Below, one piece after another: positions 20,341 through 31,840 of a DNA stretch of 64,000 bases. The stretch is taken from contig JAUZTG010000042.1 in NCBI GenBank assembly GCA_030734395.1, forward strand, positions 1,674,001 through 1,738,000, written 5' to 3'. This stretch comes from Sarocladium kiliense. Lineage: Eukaryota; Ascomycota; Sordariomycetes; Hypocreales; Sarocladiaceae. Position numbers and translations under genes: made by a program. The notes beneath the pieces are model-generated. The model was not told the DNA's origin and searched no databases. It worked only from the letters and a program-made list of their open reading frames with translations. Position 1 is the stretch's first letter. Each line of letters starts with the position of its first letter.

Positions 20341-22162
20341 TTATGCCGCCATCTTCTGCGCTGGTCCTCCGAGTCTCCATGCTCTCAAAGGGAGGCTTTG
20401 CAGGTGCATCACCTTTGGCCGGATGTACCACACGAAAGTCGCTACACCGAACACAACGCAGAGTATGTTGACCGTGTAGTATCCATCGCGCAAAGTCTCG
20501 CATGTGCCGCCTCCGTTCTCGCATCGCTCCTTTTCAGCTTGGATCGCGCATGAGAAGGCCTCGGTGATGAGAGGACCCTTCAGCAGAGTCGGGTCGTCGT
20601 TGGCTGGTGGGTTGCAAGTGGCAGTGGTGAAGACGTCAACGAGACGGAGCACGAAGTAGCGTGGGAATGTGCCGCCAAGGTTGCATACACTAGAAGAAGA
20701 CAAGTCAGTGAGTGTTCTTTGCGGAAAGATATGGAAGCACATCGGGAAGGGCTTACGTCGCAAGGAGGGTCATGTAAGTGCCTCCAATGACCGGATCCGA
20801 GACTCTAGCATGGAAGGCCGACACAGCAACGAACATGATCGTGTTGGTAAATGTCGAGAAGACGTGCTCAGCGATGACAACGAGGAGATACCATCCTGTA
20901 ACTCCCTCGCTAGGGAAGATGGCGACGGTGACCTGGGCCAACAGCGCAGCTAATAGTCTGCCCATGAAACCCCAACACCATAATCGCATGGGTGTGTATT
21001 TCTGCGACCACATGCCGGCATAGTAGCCCAGACCAATCTCAAAGGGAAAGTCGATGAGAACGGTCAACGCCATATTCTCCTTGCCGAAGCCCTTCTCGAG
21101 AAGTTTCAGGTTGGTAACGCCGTCATTTGCCTGGAAGCCGATCTTGGCAATGAGGTGCACAATAAGGATGGTCTGGACGTTGCGCAGCTTGAGAATTCCC
21201 CACATGATCCTGTAGACATCCCAAACACCGTCCTCATTCTGGCTCTTTTCCTCGCGTTTGAGAAGCCCGAGCCCAATAGTCACAACGATGTAGGCCCATC
21301 CCCAGAAAGTCAGGTAGCCGCCAAGGGTGACAAGCCCTTCGTCCGAGGGAACTGTGCGGAAGTACTTGTTCGCGAAATCGGACGCGTTGAGGGCGAGGAA
21401 GACGGTGTAGGACATGAAGTGGCCAGCTGTTAAGCCAACAGTCTGAGCAGTCGAAGCGTAGGAGACGTTACCCGGGGTAAGGAGGGTCAGAGCCCAGCCG
21501 TCCACGGCAATATCCTGCGTGGCGCACATGAGAACGAGGAAGAACCACCATAACATAAAGTTCCAGACGGTGATACCGCCGGGCTTCCCTGCAGTCTCCA
21601 TCATGTCCTCAACATGTGATCCGAGCCACAGCATACCGAAGCCGGACAGGAACTGGATTGGAACGATCCAGGTCTTTCTCCGCCCGATCTTGGCGCTCCA
21701 AACAGCATCGACAAAGGGGCTCCAGAAGAGCTTCAGGGAGTACGGATAAGAGGCGAGACTAAAGGTGCCGATCTCGCCATAGGACATGTGGTTCTTGAGC
21801 AAGAAGGGCACAGAGCCACCAGCGAGGCCCATGGGAATACCCTGAAGGAAGTAAAGTAGCACCAGCAGTAGGAAATTCCGCTGGTCCTGGACGGGAAGCT
21901 CAAAGAAGCCATGGTTGTTCAGGGTCGGGGTCTTGGGGACGGGATCGTCGAGGGTGAAGGCATCGCGGCTCATGAGGTTCGCGGTGACCTGGCCGGAGTC
22001 CTGGTTGGAAGCGGCGCCTTTGCGGCGCAGCTCAACGCCGTTGTTCATCTTACTATGACCGTTGGCGTGGGCATTCTCCTGCTTCTTATTGTTGGGAATC
22101 TGGATGTCGGAGAGGGGTTTCGCGTTGGCGGGGGATTTGGTGCGTCGCGATCGGACACTCAT
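20341..22162 (-). CDS. Acetyl-CoA transporter (AT-1/SLC33A1 family)
   Basis: This is a multi-span membrane protein of the family that imports acetyl-CoA into the endoplasmic reticulum lumen in animals; the fungal role is less known. Exons are 22162-20757 and 20689-20341. The 67-nt intron (GTAAGC...CTAG) joins in frame to 584 residues. Residues 1-95 are hydrophilic and disordered. The membrane domain starts at about 98 (NFLLLVLLYFLQGIPMGL), with QGIPMGLAGGSVPFLL and SYPYSLKLFWSPFVDA as strong family signatures. Later blocks are MCATQDIAVDGWAL and KIGFQANDGVTNLKLLEKG. The second exon carries a Cys-rich lumenal loop (TCNPPAND ... CENGGGTC) and the last helix. Splicing is needed, because the first exon alone stops immediately after the donor site. 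Confidence 0.9.
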
Positions 22163-23370
22163 GGGTGCGCTGGAGGGGTCGTAGCTTCGCTCGCAAGACG
22201 GTCTGTCGCGAGCTGTGCCGGGTTGGCCAAGGAAGCCTTTTCTGATTTATTGCTTTGTATTTCGGTCTGAAAGTATCGTAGGATAGCCAAGGGGTGGGCT
22301 TGACAGAGAAAATGCTTTGTAATCGGCGATGAAGTCGCGACGAGGAGGATCGGATCGGATCGTCGGTGGTTGCAGTCGCAGCAAGGGTTGAAATTAGGTT
22401 CTCTTGGTATAAGAATGACAAAGTAGGAAGGAAGAGAAGCAAAAGGAGAAAGCAGAAGAGTAGATAATAGTGATTGGTAAGGAAGAAGGCGAAGGAATGG
22501 ACGGAGGTTGCAGGACACTCCGGGACCTCTGGTTCAGATTCAGGCAGGCAGGCAGGCGAGGTTGCAAAGGAGCAGCCAAAAACTAAGACGAAGCTACCGT
22601 GGCCTCTCTGCATACGAGTGAGGTAGCCAGCCAGCCGACAAGACAGACTAGTCAGGCAAGGTACCGTTCCCAAAAAAATGGCCAGAAAGGTCCGAAGGGA
22701 AGCGAGCCGAAAGGGTGTGAAGTGGACCACTCCTTAGCTTTACCGGTGGTCGTGGTGGCAAGGGGACGAAAAGAAATGACAGCAACTGTGACCAGTGGTG
22801 ATGGGTTGGATGAGTCAGAAAGGATTGCTTGCTGAGCTAGGCTGATTTTATTTCTCTGCCAGTAGTCACTGTGTCTGAAAAACACTCCGTATGTGCCATC
22901 TAGTTGTAGCTGTCCACGTGGCTGCCCAAATACCTATGTGCAGGAACAAACTGTCCTGACGTGATGAATCTGGGGATGATGCCCAGCCAAGCCTGAGCGT
23001 GCACAGAGACTGAGAGGGGTTCCAGACCCTGGAACCAGGATCCCCCAGCACTAACTCGAACCGTCTCAGGGGGTTCGTCTTCCTGGTCGCTCTCGCTGCT
23101 TTAGCCTGGCGTGACCCTAAGGACCATAGAAAGTGACCGGGTAAAAGCAGCACTTCCCTCATGTCTTCAGGGATTCCTACACTGATCCAAGCCACTGAAC
23201 GGTGCCCTGGCAGGTTCGTTGCAGGGGGGCGAACTAGGTGGGGCGGCCTCTGAACGCTTATCATCCATCTTCTCTTATCAGAATGTCAACAGACGCGACA
23301 TGACCATTCAACCATGCTTGGACCTCATAAGAAGAAGCCCAACTCATCTTTCGCGCGGTAAAACCCAGAC
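22163..23370. other. Divergent promoter region
   Basis: This is the shared upstream region between the acetyl-CoA transporter (-) and the Mcm21-like gene (+). It includes purine-rich and pyrimidine-rich tracts near 22,380-22,560 likely to belong to the transporter leader. No gene was recognised. Confidence 0.5.
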
Positions 23371-24282
23371 ATGGCGTCTCCGAATCGCGAAGCCGAGGCT
23401 GAGATCCTCGACGAGGAAATTGCAACCCTTAAAGCCCAAGGTCAGCTCTTTGCCTTGCTTCACGCATCTCACCACAAACTGACACCGTTGCCAACAGTCT
23501 CCTCGCTCAAGCGCAAGATCAAAGTCCAGTCCTCGACAGTCCTCGCATCAGACACAGCAAGATCTGCGATTCAATCTTCGGCCAATGCCCGCAATCCCTC
23601 CCGGGCCGCACTTATCGATCACGCCGCCAAGCAACGCGCCCATATCCAGCAATGCCTCTACCGCATCACGAGCTCCGTCACCGCCTTCAAAGTCCAGGAT
23701 CCAGACCCGAATGCTGTCGATGGCGGCCACGTTCTGGCTCTACGGTTTGAGGTCATGTCGCGCGGCCAGTTTCTGAAGCCCTACTACGTTATGCTCAATC
23801 GACCGTATCCCAACTCGAAACATCTTCGCGTCCATCGCCATACTGTCCCACCCGCTGTGCCGCTCGCCGGTTTAGCTGCTCGACACCTCCCTGAACCTCG
23901 AACAGACGATGAGGATTCCAGACCACAAGACCTCGAACGTTTCGCGCGCGCACTGAGACGCGACATCATGCGCTACCACAACCGGCTTGGCGTCTCTGCA
24001 GACCTTCGTCGTGCGCTGGGCTTGCAGGACCAGGCACCGCCTCCGTCAGGCGAGAATTCGATTGTTAGCGTGGGTCTGGCTGATATCGAAGCAAAACAAA
24101 TCGAGCTCACGTGGGCTGACGAGCGGAGCGGACGACTGGTGATGGATGATGATGGCAAGGTTGTCAAGTTGGCTGTCTTTGGCAAGCAGGGCCGTGACTG
24201 GATGACAACTGGCCAGCTCTTCGAGAAGAACGACCGGATCGAAGATGTGGTCAGAAAGATACAGGACTACGCAGCTGGTTGA
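23371..24282 (+). CDS. mcm21: Kinetochore protein Mcm21/CENP-O-like
   Basis: This is an inner-kinetochore component, a COMA/CENP-O complex member, needed for chromosome segregation. I infer exons 23371-23440 and 23498-24282 around a 57-nt intron (GTCAGC...CTGAC...CAACAG), giving 284 residues. The intron is a multiple of three with no stop, so the unspliced frame (303 residues) is also open. A coiled coil occupies roughly residues 5-45. A central RWD-like region includes ALRFEVMSRGQFLKPYYVML and RPYPNSKHLRVHRHTVPPAVPL, the block I recognise from fungal Cenp-O proteins. The C-terminal part has charged helices and a DDDGKVVKLAVFGKQGRDW strand pair. The family is poorly conserved, so the call is good but not certain. 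Confidence 0.8.
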   Translation: MASPNREAEAEILDEEIATLKAQGQLFALLHASHHKLTPLPTVSSLKRKIKVQSSTVLASDTARSAIQSSANARNPSRAALIDHAAKQRAHIQQCLYRITSSVTAFKVQDPDPNAVDGGHVLALRFEVMSRGQFLKPYYVMLNRPYPNSKHLRVHRHTVPPAVPLAGLAARHLPEPRTDDEDSRPQDLERFARALRRDIMRYHNRLGVSADLRRALGLQDQAPPPSGENSIVSVGLADIEAKQIELTWADERSGRLVMDDDGKVVKLAVFGKQGRDWMTTGQLFEKNDRIEDVVRKIQDYAAG

Positions 24283-24738
24283 CCTTCCGGGCTTTCAGCA
24301 CGATGCGACTTGCCAGCGCGAACAACAGAAACACACACCGTTAACCACAATGCTAGTCGATGCCCACAGCCTGCTATGCCGGAACTTGGACATGACAGCA
24401 ATTGTGACAGTCACACCGGCTTTCAATCGTCACAAGATGGGGAGCACCACTTCAAACATTACCAGTGTCAGTCGATTGCCATGGAACCTCAAGTGCGAAA
24501 ACCTTCTTTTCAAATAAGCCAAAGACTATACAAACGGAAGTTCAACTAAGTACAAGAGAATCCAATTATCTCCACGGACGAGTTTCGCCCGAAAGTCCAG
24601 CCAGAGGAATACCCCGGGGCATACCGTCGACTATCTTCGCCGTCGACTGGTGTCGGATACACCAAAGATGTTGCGCCGTGAATTCGTCGTCACCCATCTC
24701 ACATATCATTGCGTCCCTTCATGCCATCGCACCTTTTC
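24283..24738. other. Convergent intergenic region
   Basis: This is the spacer between the 3' ends of the Mcm21-like gene and the GPI protein gene. Nothing was recognised in it. Confidence 0.5.
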
Positions 24739-25626
24739 TTACAGAAGAGCGGCGGCGACCACGGCGAAGGCAGCAACACCGACGCGCTGAATGGTCTGGG
24801 CAGCGCCAGCAGTGGCAGGGGGAGGGGGAATGGTTTGGTTGCCACCGGGGATGATGGGAGTCTCGGCCGGAGGAGGGATGTACTCAACAGGAGGCTGCTC
24901 CTGGGTGGGAGGGGCAGGGTACTCGGCGGGAGGGGCGGGGTGCTCAGGAGTGTCGACAGTTGGGGGAGGAACCCAGACGGTGGTCTCCTTGGCAGGCGGA
25001 GGGTAGGCGGGAGTCTCAACGACAGGAGGGACGTAGACAGAGGTGTGAGCCGGGGGAGGAGGCTGGGGGACGAGAGTGGTCTCGGCGTACTCAACCTCCG
25101 GGGGAATGGTGGTGGTCTTGATGGGAGGGTAGTACACCGAGGTGGTGGTGGGCTTGGCAGGGATGTAGGTCTCGGTGGCCGGGGGCTGAGGCTCCTCAGG
25201 GGTGACGATCGGGACGGGGCAGATGGTGGTGGACTCAACCTGGGTGACGGTGGTGTAGGCGGTGCTCTCACCAGGGCAGTGCTCAACCTCAGGAGGGCAT
25301 CCGATGATGGTGCTGGTCTCAGTGCAGGTCAAGGTGCTCTTGCCCCAGGTGTACGAGGGCTGCTCGGGGTAGTGAGGCTTGCCAGGGTGAACCCAGTGCC
25401 AGCCGTCATCCTCATCGTTGTCGCACTCGTCCATGTCTATGCCGTGGTGAGGAGGGTGGTACACGTTGGTGCACTCATCGCAAGGGCCGGTCGTAGGCTT
25501 GCTGCCGAGGCTGGCAAGGAGATCAATGTCGATGCCGAGGGGCAGGTCGATGTCAACGCCAGCGAGGAGGGAGAGGCCCTCAGCGGCAGCCATGAAGGCG
25601 AGGGGGGCAAGAGTCTGAGCCTTCAT
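24739..25626 (-). CDS. Proline-rich GPI-anchored cell wall protein
   Basis: This is an intronless frame of 295 residues with the architecture of a fungal wall or surface protein. A hydrophobic N-terminus (MKAQTLAPLAFMAAAEGL) acts as signal peptide. A Cys-containing segment follows at about residues 48-145 (PCDECTN, ECDNDEDDG, CTETSTIIGCPPEVEHC). Next comes a long stalk of Pro, Thr, Val and Tyr with repeated PPP and ETT/ETP motifs (about 150-270). The protein ends in a small-residue site (ATAGAAQ) and a hydrophobic tail (VGVAAFAVVAAALL) suited to GPI attachment. Fungal stalks of this type are heavily O-mannosylated. The Cys region has no recognised enzymatic domain. The strong codon bias makes the opposite strand open for 316 codons, which I regard as a shadow. 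Confidence 0.85.
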   Translation of the reverse strand: MKAQTLAPLAFMAAAEGLSLLAGVDIDLPLGIDIDLLASLGSKPTTGPCDECTNVYHPPHHGIDMDECDNDEDDGWHWVHPGKPHYPEQPSYTWGKSTLTCTETSTIIGCPPEVEHCPGESTAYTTVTQVESTTICPVPIVTPEEPQPPATETYIPAKPTTTSVYYPPIKTTTIPPEVEYAETTLVPQPPPPAHTSVYVPPVVETPAYPPPAKETTVWVPPPTVDTPEHPAPPAEYPAPPTQEQPPVEYIPPPAETPIIPGGNQTIPPPPATAGAAQTIQRVGVAAFAVVAAALL

Positions 25627-27119
25627 TGTTGTTTGTTGTTTGTGTCTTTGGTAGTCTGAAGGAAGGTTGAAAGGGCAAACGAAGAAGATTCAGATGCGTT
25701 GAAAGGCGTGTTTATTTGCAAGAAAGGAGTGTATAAACGAGTGACCAGAAGGAGTGGAATAGAGACTGTGTGTGCGTGAGGAGGGAGAGGGAAAGGATCC
25801 AAGGAGGAGGGCGGTTGGAGCTCCCTTTATGTATCCCTCTGAACTGGTTGAGTTCTTCCTGTCAAGATACCAAGAGCCGCTTTGGCTCTCTCTGATCCAT
25901 CTTGAAATGAGCCTGCTTACGGGTGTGATTTCCGCACTCAGCAGCAGCCGAGAGAGCCGTACGTTGGTGCAGTAGTGGGAACTCATGAAGGTAAGGCGGT
26001 TACTTTCTGAGTCAGGGACATTGTAAAGGGATAAGGGCAAGGGTTGTTTCGGAAACCCTGACAGTAAGGCAAGGCCTCATGTCTGTCTCTCGAGATAATA
26101 TTACGAGGCGAGCCTCAAGCATGGGGCGTATAAAACGGAGTACGGCACTTAAACAGAAGGGAGTACATGAGAACGGGGATAACACAGGAGTGGGTATGAG
26201 CAAGCCTGCTCCAAGATGGCAGTTTGTAGGTACTGTCTGGTAGTAATCTGGACATTTCATCTCGCAAGTCTCACAAAATGTGCTTCCTCCATATCGCTAG
26301 TGCTGGAGATGGAGCGGGTTTGTGGTCGAAAGTCGCTCTTGGTTAAACTCCAACATTGCTTTTTCTGTCGTGGTGTCTCGGTCCACCTCCCATCTCTCCC
26401 TCGGTCCAGCGTAAGACACCATGATACGGCCCTCCCCAAAAGTATGCCTCTGTTTTTGCCCCGCGCCCATAAAAAGATCGTGCGGTTCGATTGAAAGGCC
26501 CCTGGGTGGTTACGACGAATATAGCTCGCGCCTGTCGTGTCTTAGACTTTCATGCTTAGTTGTGGAGATATATGCAAGGCGTTGCGGGTTGGCGCCCAGG
26601 GACGGCACTTCTGGTGTGGAGGCTGGGGCATTTCCCGCTGCTCTAAATTGTCTTGGTTGTTGCCCTTCGAAAGATCTGATAGTGTCGGAAGCTATGCTTT
26701 GGTATGGACAGAATGAATGTTGTCCAGTAAGATGAGGTTGTCGTGATTTTGAGCGTATTTGACGTGTCGGTTCTCTGTCGACGCCATCGAGTTTGGTGGC
26801 TTGTAAGCCACTTCCAGCTCTCTTCAGGACTGTTATTGTCGAAGAGGCATGGGAGTGATCCTTCGGCGTCTTAGAGGTTATTGTTATCGATGCTGGCATC
26901 GTAGGCTGCTGGGCATTGGCTATGGCAGCGCCATTGACTGCGCTTGGAAACTCTGACAGACTGTATGCGGTTGCATTGTGAGATGAGAGTCCGGACAAGA
27001 TTAGCAGTCGATGACAGCCGGTTCTTCGGAGCCATATCTGACAGCCACCTGCGCGTTGGCCGGGATATTCGTCTCCCTTCCGCCAGGATCTAGACTTTAT
27101 GGTTGAGCCTTTGGCGTGT
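25627..27119. other. Intergenic region between the GPI protein and Yae1 genes
   Basis: This is about 1.5 kb upstream of the GPI protein gene and downstream of the Yae1 gene. It is likely promoter and UTR sequence. Several frames are open for 60-245 codons but lack protein-like content. Confidence 0.45.
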
Positions 27120-27842
27120 TCACCAGTCCAGTGCCTGCTTCGGAGCTGCTGCCGTCGACGTAGCAACGGAGCCGATAGTCGTCTCGGCACCAGCGGCAGC
27201 ATCAACGCGTGGCTCATCTTCGTCCTCCAGTACGGCCCGGTCAATCTTCCATGTCTCTACCAGACCGTCCACCACGCTGATCCACCGCTTGATCAAGGGA
27301 TGCTGCGCCGCCACATCATCAAACAGCACTTCACCATCGCCACTACCCTCCCTCGCCTTTACCTCGTACTTCCAATTCCCGTCAGGGGCCCAGTACTCGG
27401 CAGCGAACAACCTCTCCACATTGAGGTCTTCGCGCGCCTCGGTGAGGAGTGCTTCGGTTGATGCGGCAGGTTCGGAAGGTGTTCCCCGGAGAGCTTCGTG
27501 TATTCCTTCTAGTGTGCCGAGGACCTGTCCCGCTGCTTGGCCAAGGGAGGCACCGAGGCTGAAGCCCTCATCAAAGCCGGCTTGGACGCTAGATGCTTTG
27601 GCGGCGGTCAGTCCCTCGCGGTATCCAGCGGTATGGTGGTCTGTCTCGAGACGACGCATATCTGATGGGTGATCCGCACGTGAGGAACCATGGAGCTCCA
27701 CAGATTCATTCGGAGAGTCTGCCCCGAAGACATCGTCCAAGGGATCGTGGTGCGCCGTATTCTGCTCCATCTCTACAGCAAGGACATGCCCCTCTTCCAG
27801 GTGCGTTTCTGCTGAGCCGTTCTCGACGGGTTGAAAATGCAT
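27120..27842 (-). CDS. YAE1: Yae1-like deca-GX3 protein
   Basis: Yae1 works with Lto1 as an adaptor that brings the ABC protein Rli1 to the cytosolic iron-sulfur assembly machinery. It is an intronless frame of 240 residues from the ATG at 27842. The Yae1 signature lies at about residues 62-115: RRLETDHHTAGYREGLTAAK, then GFDEGFSLGASLGQAAGQVLGTLEG. Here glycine recurs every fourth residue or at similar spacing (the deca-GX3 motif). The C-terminal half is less conserved and ends with an Ala/Thr-rich stretch. The length is similar to the human protein (about 226). Confidence 0.88.
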   Translation of the reverse strand: MHFQPVENGSAETHLEEGHVLAVEMEQNTAHHDPLDDVFGADSPNESVELHGSSRADHPSDMRRLETDHHTAGYREGLTAAKASSVQAGFDEGFSLGASLGQAAGQVLGTLEGIHEALRGTPSEPAASTEALLTEAREDLNVERLFAAEYWAPDGNWKYEVKAREGSGDGEVLFDDVAAQHPLIKRWISVVDGLVETWKIDRAVLEDEDEPRVDAAAGAETTIGSVATSTAAAPKQALDW

Positions 27843-29276
27843 TGCTGCCTCCAGAGTCTGACAGGTCCAAGCTATGATCTCTTAGAGGCAAAGACAATTC
27901 TGAACGGGCTGAGAGATGTTGTGGTGGAGTGGTTCGACGGTGGAGGGGTAAAGTTGGAGAATTGAAGAACAAAAATCGTAGGCGGGGCAATGACTCAGGA
28001 TCACCAACGAAGGAATTCTAGACTGGCAAAGCATGTTGTTCGCGTACAATCCTATTCTCAATACAGAAAGAATCTGGAGAAATTTGGCGACCTTACTGCA
28101 AGGTCTTAAGAGGATTCACTTGGATTTTGATGCTTTTCATTATCCCTTGAAAGACAGTCGGGTCGCACTTTGCTGGCTTCCACCCTACTGGTGGTTTGCC
28201 AGCTTGGGCGCCGCCCTTCCAACCCGAGAGTCGAAGAGCAGACTGATATACTCAGTGGATGTTCTCCTGGAGCAGATATGGGTAGTCTCATAGGACTCAT
28301 TTACGGCTGACACGGCCTTGCGGCCTAAAGAGGATGCTTTTGAAGTGGTTCAGTATGGACCGTTACCCATGCCCCCTAACTTTGGACATCTGCCGAAGTA
28401 GAGCAGAGACATCGCGACACACAAGGTGATTTGTGACCATGAACTCGCTTTCCCTGTATCTCCTGGCAGTCCTTCTCATGTGATATTCTGCAGCGCGTCA
28501 TCTCTGAATTCTGAAGACCGGATTTGGTCTGGATTGCGAATGAACTGGTATCATTTCGCACTAGTTTCCATGCACATCTGCGTCGGACGCTCTCACGTGG
28601 GTTGAAACGATTGTGTCTAAACAAAGAGGGAGTGTACCGCCGGTGGCGAAGTTGAGGTTAGGAGACCCGACAACTTGCTTGCCTCGCCAGAGATCGCGTG
28701 GAAGCACAGCGACACCAGACCAACCTAGCTCGAAAGGAATCATGATAACATCAGAATCTAATTTGAATAGGTTGTCTGATATGAGTCGATGTATCTCTCA
28801 TTGTCCGTCACCTTCTCTTGCTTCAAACCTATGAACACAATGGCCACAAAGAGGCACGTGAGCTATGTCTTTGGTGATGGTGATTGAGATAGCTGTACAA
28901 TGTGACTCAGTTTGCACGCCGAATCCGTCAGCTGACTGAGAAGATTGATAGGGACGATGAATCGAACACCTTGAGTGGTTGTAGGAATCACTTCATCACA
29001 GCTCCTACCAACTGCGTAACCTAAGCAGAGCAGAGCCTCTGGATGTTCCATATAACCTGGCTGAGTCTTGATCAGTCTTGTTCTTTTGATCCCTTATCTC
29101 TACAAATGATCTAAGCCAGGTCATAGCAGCAGTCTCTCGGCCTCCTGACTTGAGATAGCGAGATACTCATCACTCGGGCTTCCAATCGTTCTGGAAGCAC
29201 CAGCCGATCGAAGAGCAGCATTCTCAGCACAAGATCAATAGCTTTCACTTTGAGACTCTAAGACTCGAACTCCGAA
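27843..29276. other. Gene-poor region, left part
   Basis: No conventional gene was recognised between Yae1 and the small ORF at 29277. It includes a tRNA-like relic (about 28949-29027) described separately. Confidence 0.45.
28949..29027 (-). pseudogene. tRNA-like relic
   Basis: On the minus strand there is a box A-like TACGCAGTTGG. About 40 nt later comes a box B-like GTTCGATTC, with a T stem that pairs in four of five positions. The anticodon arm and acceptor stem cannot be folded into a standard tRNA. This may be a decayed tRNA or a tRNA-derived element, or chance. Confidence 0.3.
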
Positions 29277-29510
29277 ATGGGTCGATCGTCGGGTTACGAT
29301 GCCCCAAAACCAGTTGGCCCTCCTCCGCCGCCCAAACGTACATCGGCCGGCTCCAAGACGAAGGAGAATACGCCGGCGGGAGGGCGGGGTCCGGCGGCCC
29401 CACCACCCGCGTCACCTCCGGGGAGGCACTCTCTAGATTCCGGCGCGGAGGGAGACGACCGAGGATGCAAGGGAGATTCGGTGGGGAGCGGGAAGGCGGC
29501 GAGCGAGTGA
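29277..29510 (+). CDS. Small proline-rich ORF
   Basis: This is a 77-residue frame starting MGRSSGYDAPKPVGPPPPPKR and continuing in Gly/Pro/Ser/Asp-rich, disordered sequence. There are no domains. The start context (CCGAAATGG) is acceptable. The N-terminus resembles that of the 24-residue ORF at 31841 in layout: M, a short Gly/Ser/Arg stretch, Tyr-Asp, then Pro-Lys-Pro and a PPPPK block. That suggests it may be real. It could also be the first exon of a longer spliced gene, or noncoding. Confidence 0.35.
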   Translation: MGRSSGYDAPKPVGPPPPPKRTSAGSKTKENTPAGGRGPAAPPPASPPGRHSLDSGAEGDDRGCKGDSVGSGKAASE

Positions 29511-31840
29511 CGGATGATAAGGGGATGGGTGCTAGGCTGAAAGTTGAGGGTACTTGGATGTCGGTGAGCGACCTGGTTTGTCAAGTGATGTGGAGCCTCC
29601 TCCGTCTTGGATGCTGTCACCGTCATAGCTCCTGGATCAAGGCCACATGTCTGTGTGTTTCTGGTCGGTGAGAGGGAGATAGACTTCTATGACTTCCGTT
29701 CTGACAATAGCACGTATGAGAACCCACGCTACGCCTCGGATACTATTCCTCTTTCCGCACAATCTTGCTAAAGAAAATTTTGTTGGGTATCATAGGCCCA
29801 TGATCCCTGCATCGAATGTCTCAGCGACGAAGGAAATGCAGCCAAAGGAAAGCGAGATCACTTCTTCTCCTATCCCCCTCTTCGTCTGCTCACCGCTTCC
29901 CAGGAGAAGAGGGTTGAAAAAAGTTTAGGAACCAAATTGCCAGCAGAAAAATTGACGGAAAGCCGTTTGAGCCCCTGGTCCTGCGCAACCGCGCCCCCGG
30001 GCCGGCGCCGCCACGCGTCAATTAGTTTGGGCATGGGTTGGCTGACGAGCTGTTAGGGTCTGCGCCGGGGCGCGGTATTGCTGTGTTGGGCCACTCGGAA
30101 TGCAGCTCCGGATGGAGAACTGTGGATGAGATGGATGGAATGGGATAGAGGGGGGCGTGAAAGGTGCCGTGTCGGGATATTGCTTGATGTTGGAAAAGCT
30201 GGGGTGTTGCAGTGATTTGTTGGTGGATGACAGCTCTATTCTCTAACACGAGAAGAAGGCCATGGTGGGAAGTGGTTGTTGTTGCAGCCCCTTTCCAACA
30301 GAAGCAACGGAACAAGCAATTAGAAAGGATGCGATTATTCGTGCCACCCATTCAAAGAACTTAGAATAGCAGCTTCGGCTGTCAGCAAGTCCTTCACCTA
30401 CCATTGATGGTGGCATGCGAGGCTGACTCGTTCTTCTCCGGCAGGTCCAAGGGGGGGGGGGGGGGGTTTGCTTCTCGGCAATCCTCTCTTTGCTTCTTCC
30501 CATACAACCGCAAAGCTTGTCGGAGAAATCACGTCGTCATCAGTCATGTACCCTCACCTGCTCTGTTATCTCTTTTCTCTCCCTCACTTGTTCGTGCGGC
30601 TGAGCCGAGAAATCTGATTCTGCCGCAGGGATCGGCGAATGCTTGATGCCACCCAACAGCTAAATGATGCTTCCTCTGCAGATTCAGAGGCGCCGCTTTG
30701 CAAGGCACGGCTGATGTAATTTGCCAGTTTGTCAATTGTGCTGAGAAGAGCCCTGGTCCCATCTACCGAAGATGTCTGAAAGTTTCTAGAATGCTGTCGA
30801 CGACGCCATCTTGCATCGTGTAACTGGGCTTGCATCCTGTGTGTAACCTTGCCATGCAGGCCCGGCCAGAGATGAATGGTTGTAGCTGCCGTGCACTTGG
30901 TTCGAGCTTTTTGCATCCGTTGTTTGTGTTAGAGATCAATTATCCTGTACAATGCCTGCGATGGGACAAGACGCACTGCTGTTCCGTTGTGACCCCTCGT
31001 GGCTGCACTGCAAGTTTGCACTCCCGCGGTCGCCTAGCATAGGCCCATACCGTCTAGTTCGACAACCATCGATCTGTTCAGCGTCCAGCAAATGCAAGGC
31101 AAGATACGGCGGACGCGGTGGCTCACCGTCATCTTCAAGCACCTTCACCGATTGCCGCATTCACCCCCCCTGGCACCCCTCCAAGCCCACCCCTGTTGCC
31201 TCCAACCCCGGTCCAGGTCCCGAATTCCAGGGCCCCAAAACCTGAGGCGAGCAGGGATCATAGAACGGACGGCCTCGCGAGCCCAGCAGCCTGGCATTGG
31301 ACGAAGATCAGGGGGTGGTGTGGAAAGCAAGCTACTTTCTCTGACCGCCAGGGTGGTCGAATAAGGCGGCACAGGGTTGCTTGTTGCGTGTTGTTGCATG
31401 TGCGCTTGCGGGCGGCGGGAAGGGGAAACATGCGAACCCATGTACGTGTGCGTGCAAACCAAAAAAATTATTTCAGGGAAAAAGAAAAGGTTGTGCCCAT
31501 ATACAGGAACTTCTCATCCTTCACTGGCAGCTGATGGTGAATCCAGATCTCTTCAACTTCCTTCCTTACTGACCTCGTCCTCCTCCTGACTCATCTCCTT
31601 CTTTCTGTCTTCCACCACTTCTCTACCGACCTCGGCTTGACTGTACCTCCCGAACGGATCCACTGCTCGATACTGTTGTCAACTGAACTATTCTCAACAT
31701 CGTCAGGGGCAAAGGTCCAGCTTTGATCCAAGCGCACCTCGTTCTCTCTCCGAAGCATCGTGGTAGAAGCTCTTCTCCTGCATCGAACCACACTCGAATC
31801 AGACCTAGAGTCCTTTGGTTCTAGACACACAAGTCACATC
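29511..31840. other. Gene-poor region with poly-G run
   Basis: No convincing gene was found in this stretch of 2.3 kb. It contains a run of 16 G at 30451-30466. Many short overlapping frames exist, none with recognisable features. Confidence 0.45.
30451..30466 (+). repeat. Poly-G tract (16 G)
   Basis: This is an uninterrupted run of 16 guanines. It could form a G-quadruplex and is a likely place for length errors in sequencing or replication. Confidence 0.9.

Noticed and set aside
24709..25659. 316-codon plus-strand frame, Gly/Arg/Asp-rich
   Set aside because: It is the mirror of the proline-rich GPI protein gene on the minus strand. Codon bias of Pro/Thr/Val repeats leaves the opposite strand free of stops. 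The minus-strand product has a signal peptide and GPI tail; this one has no domain.
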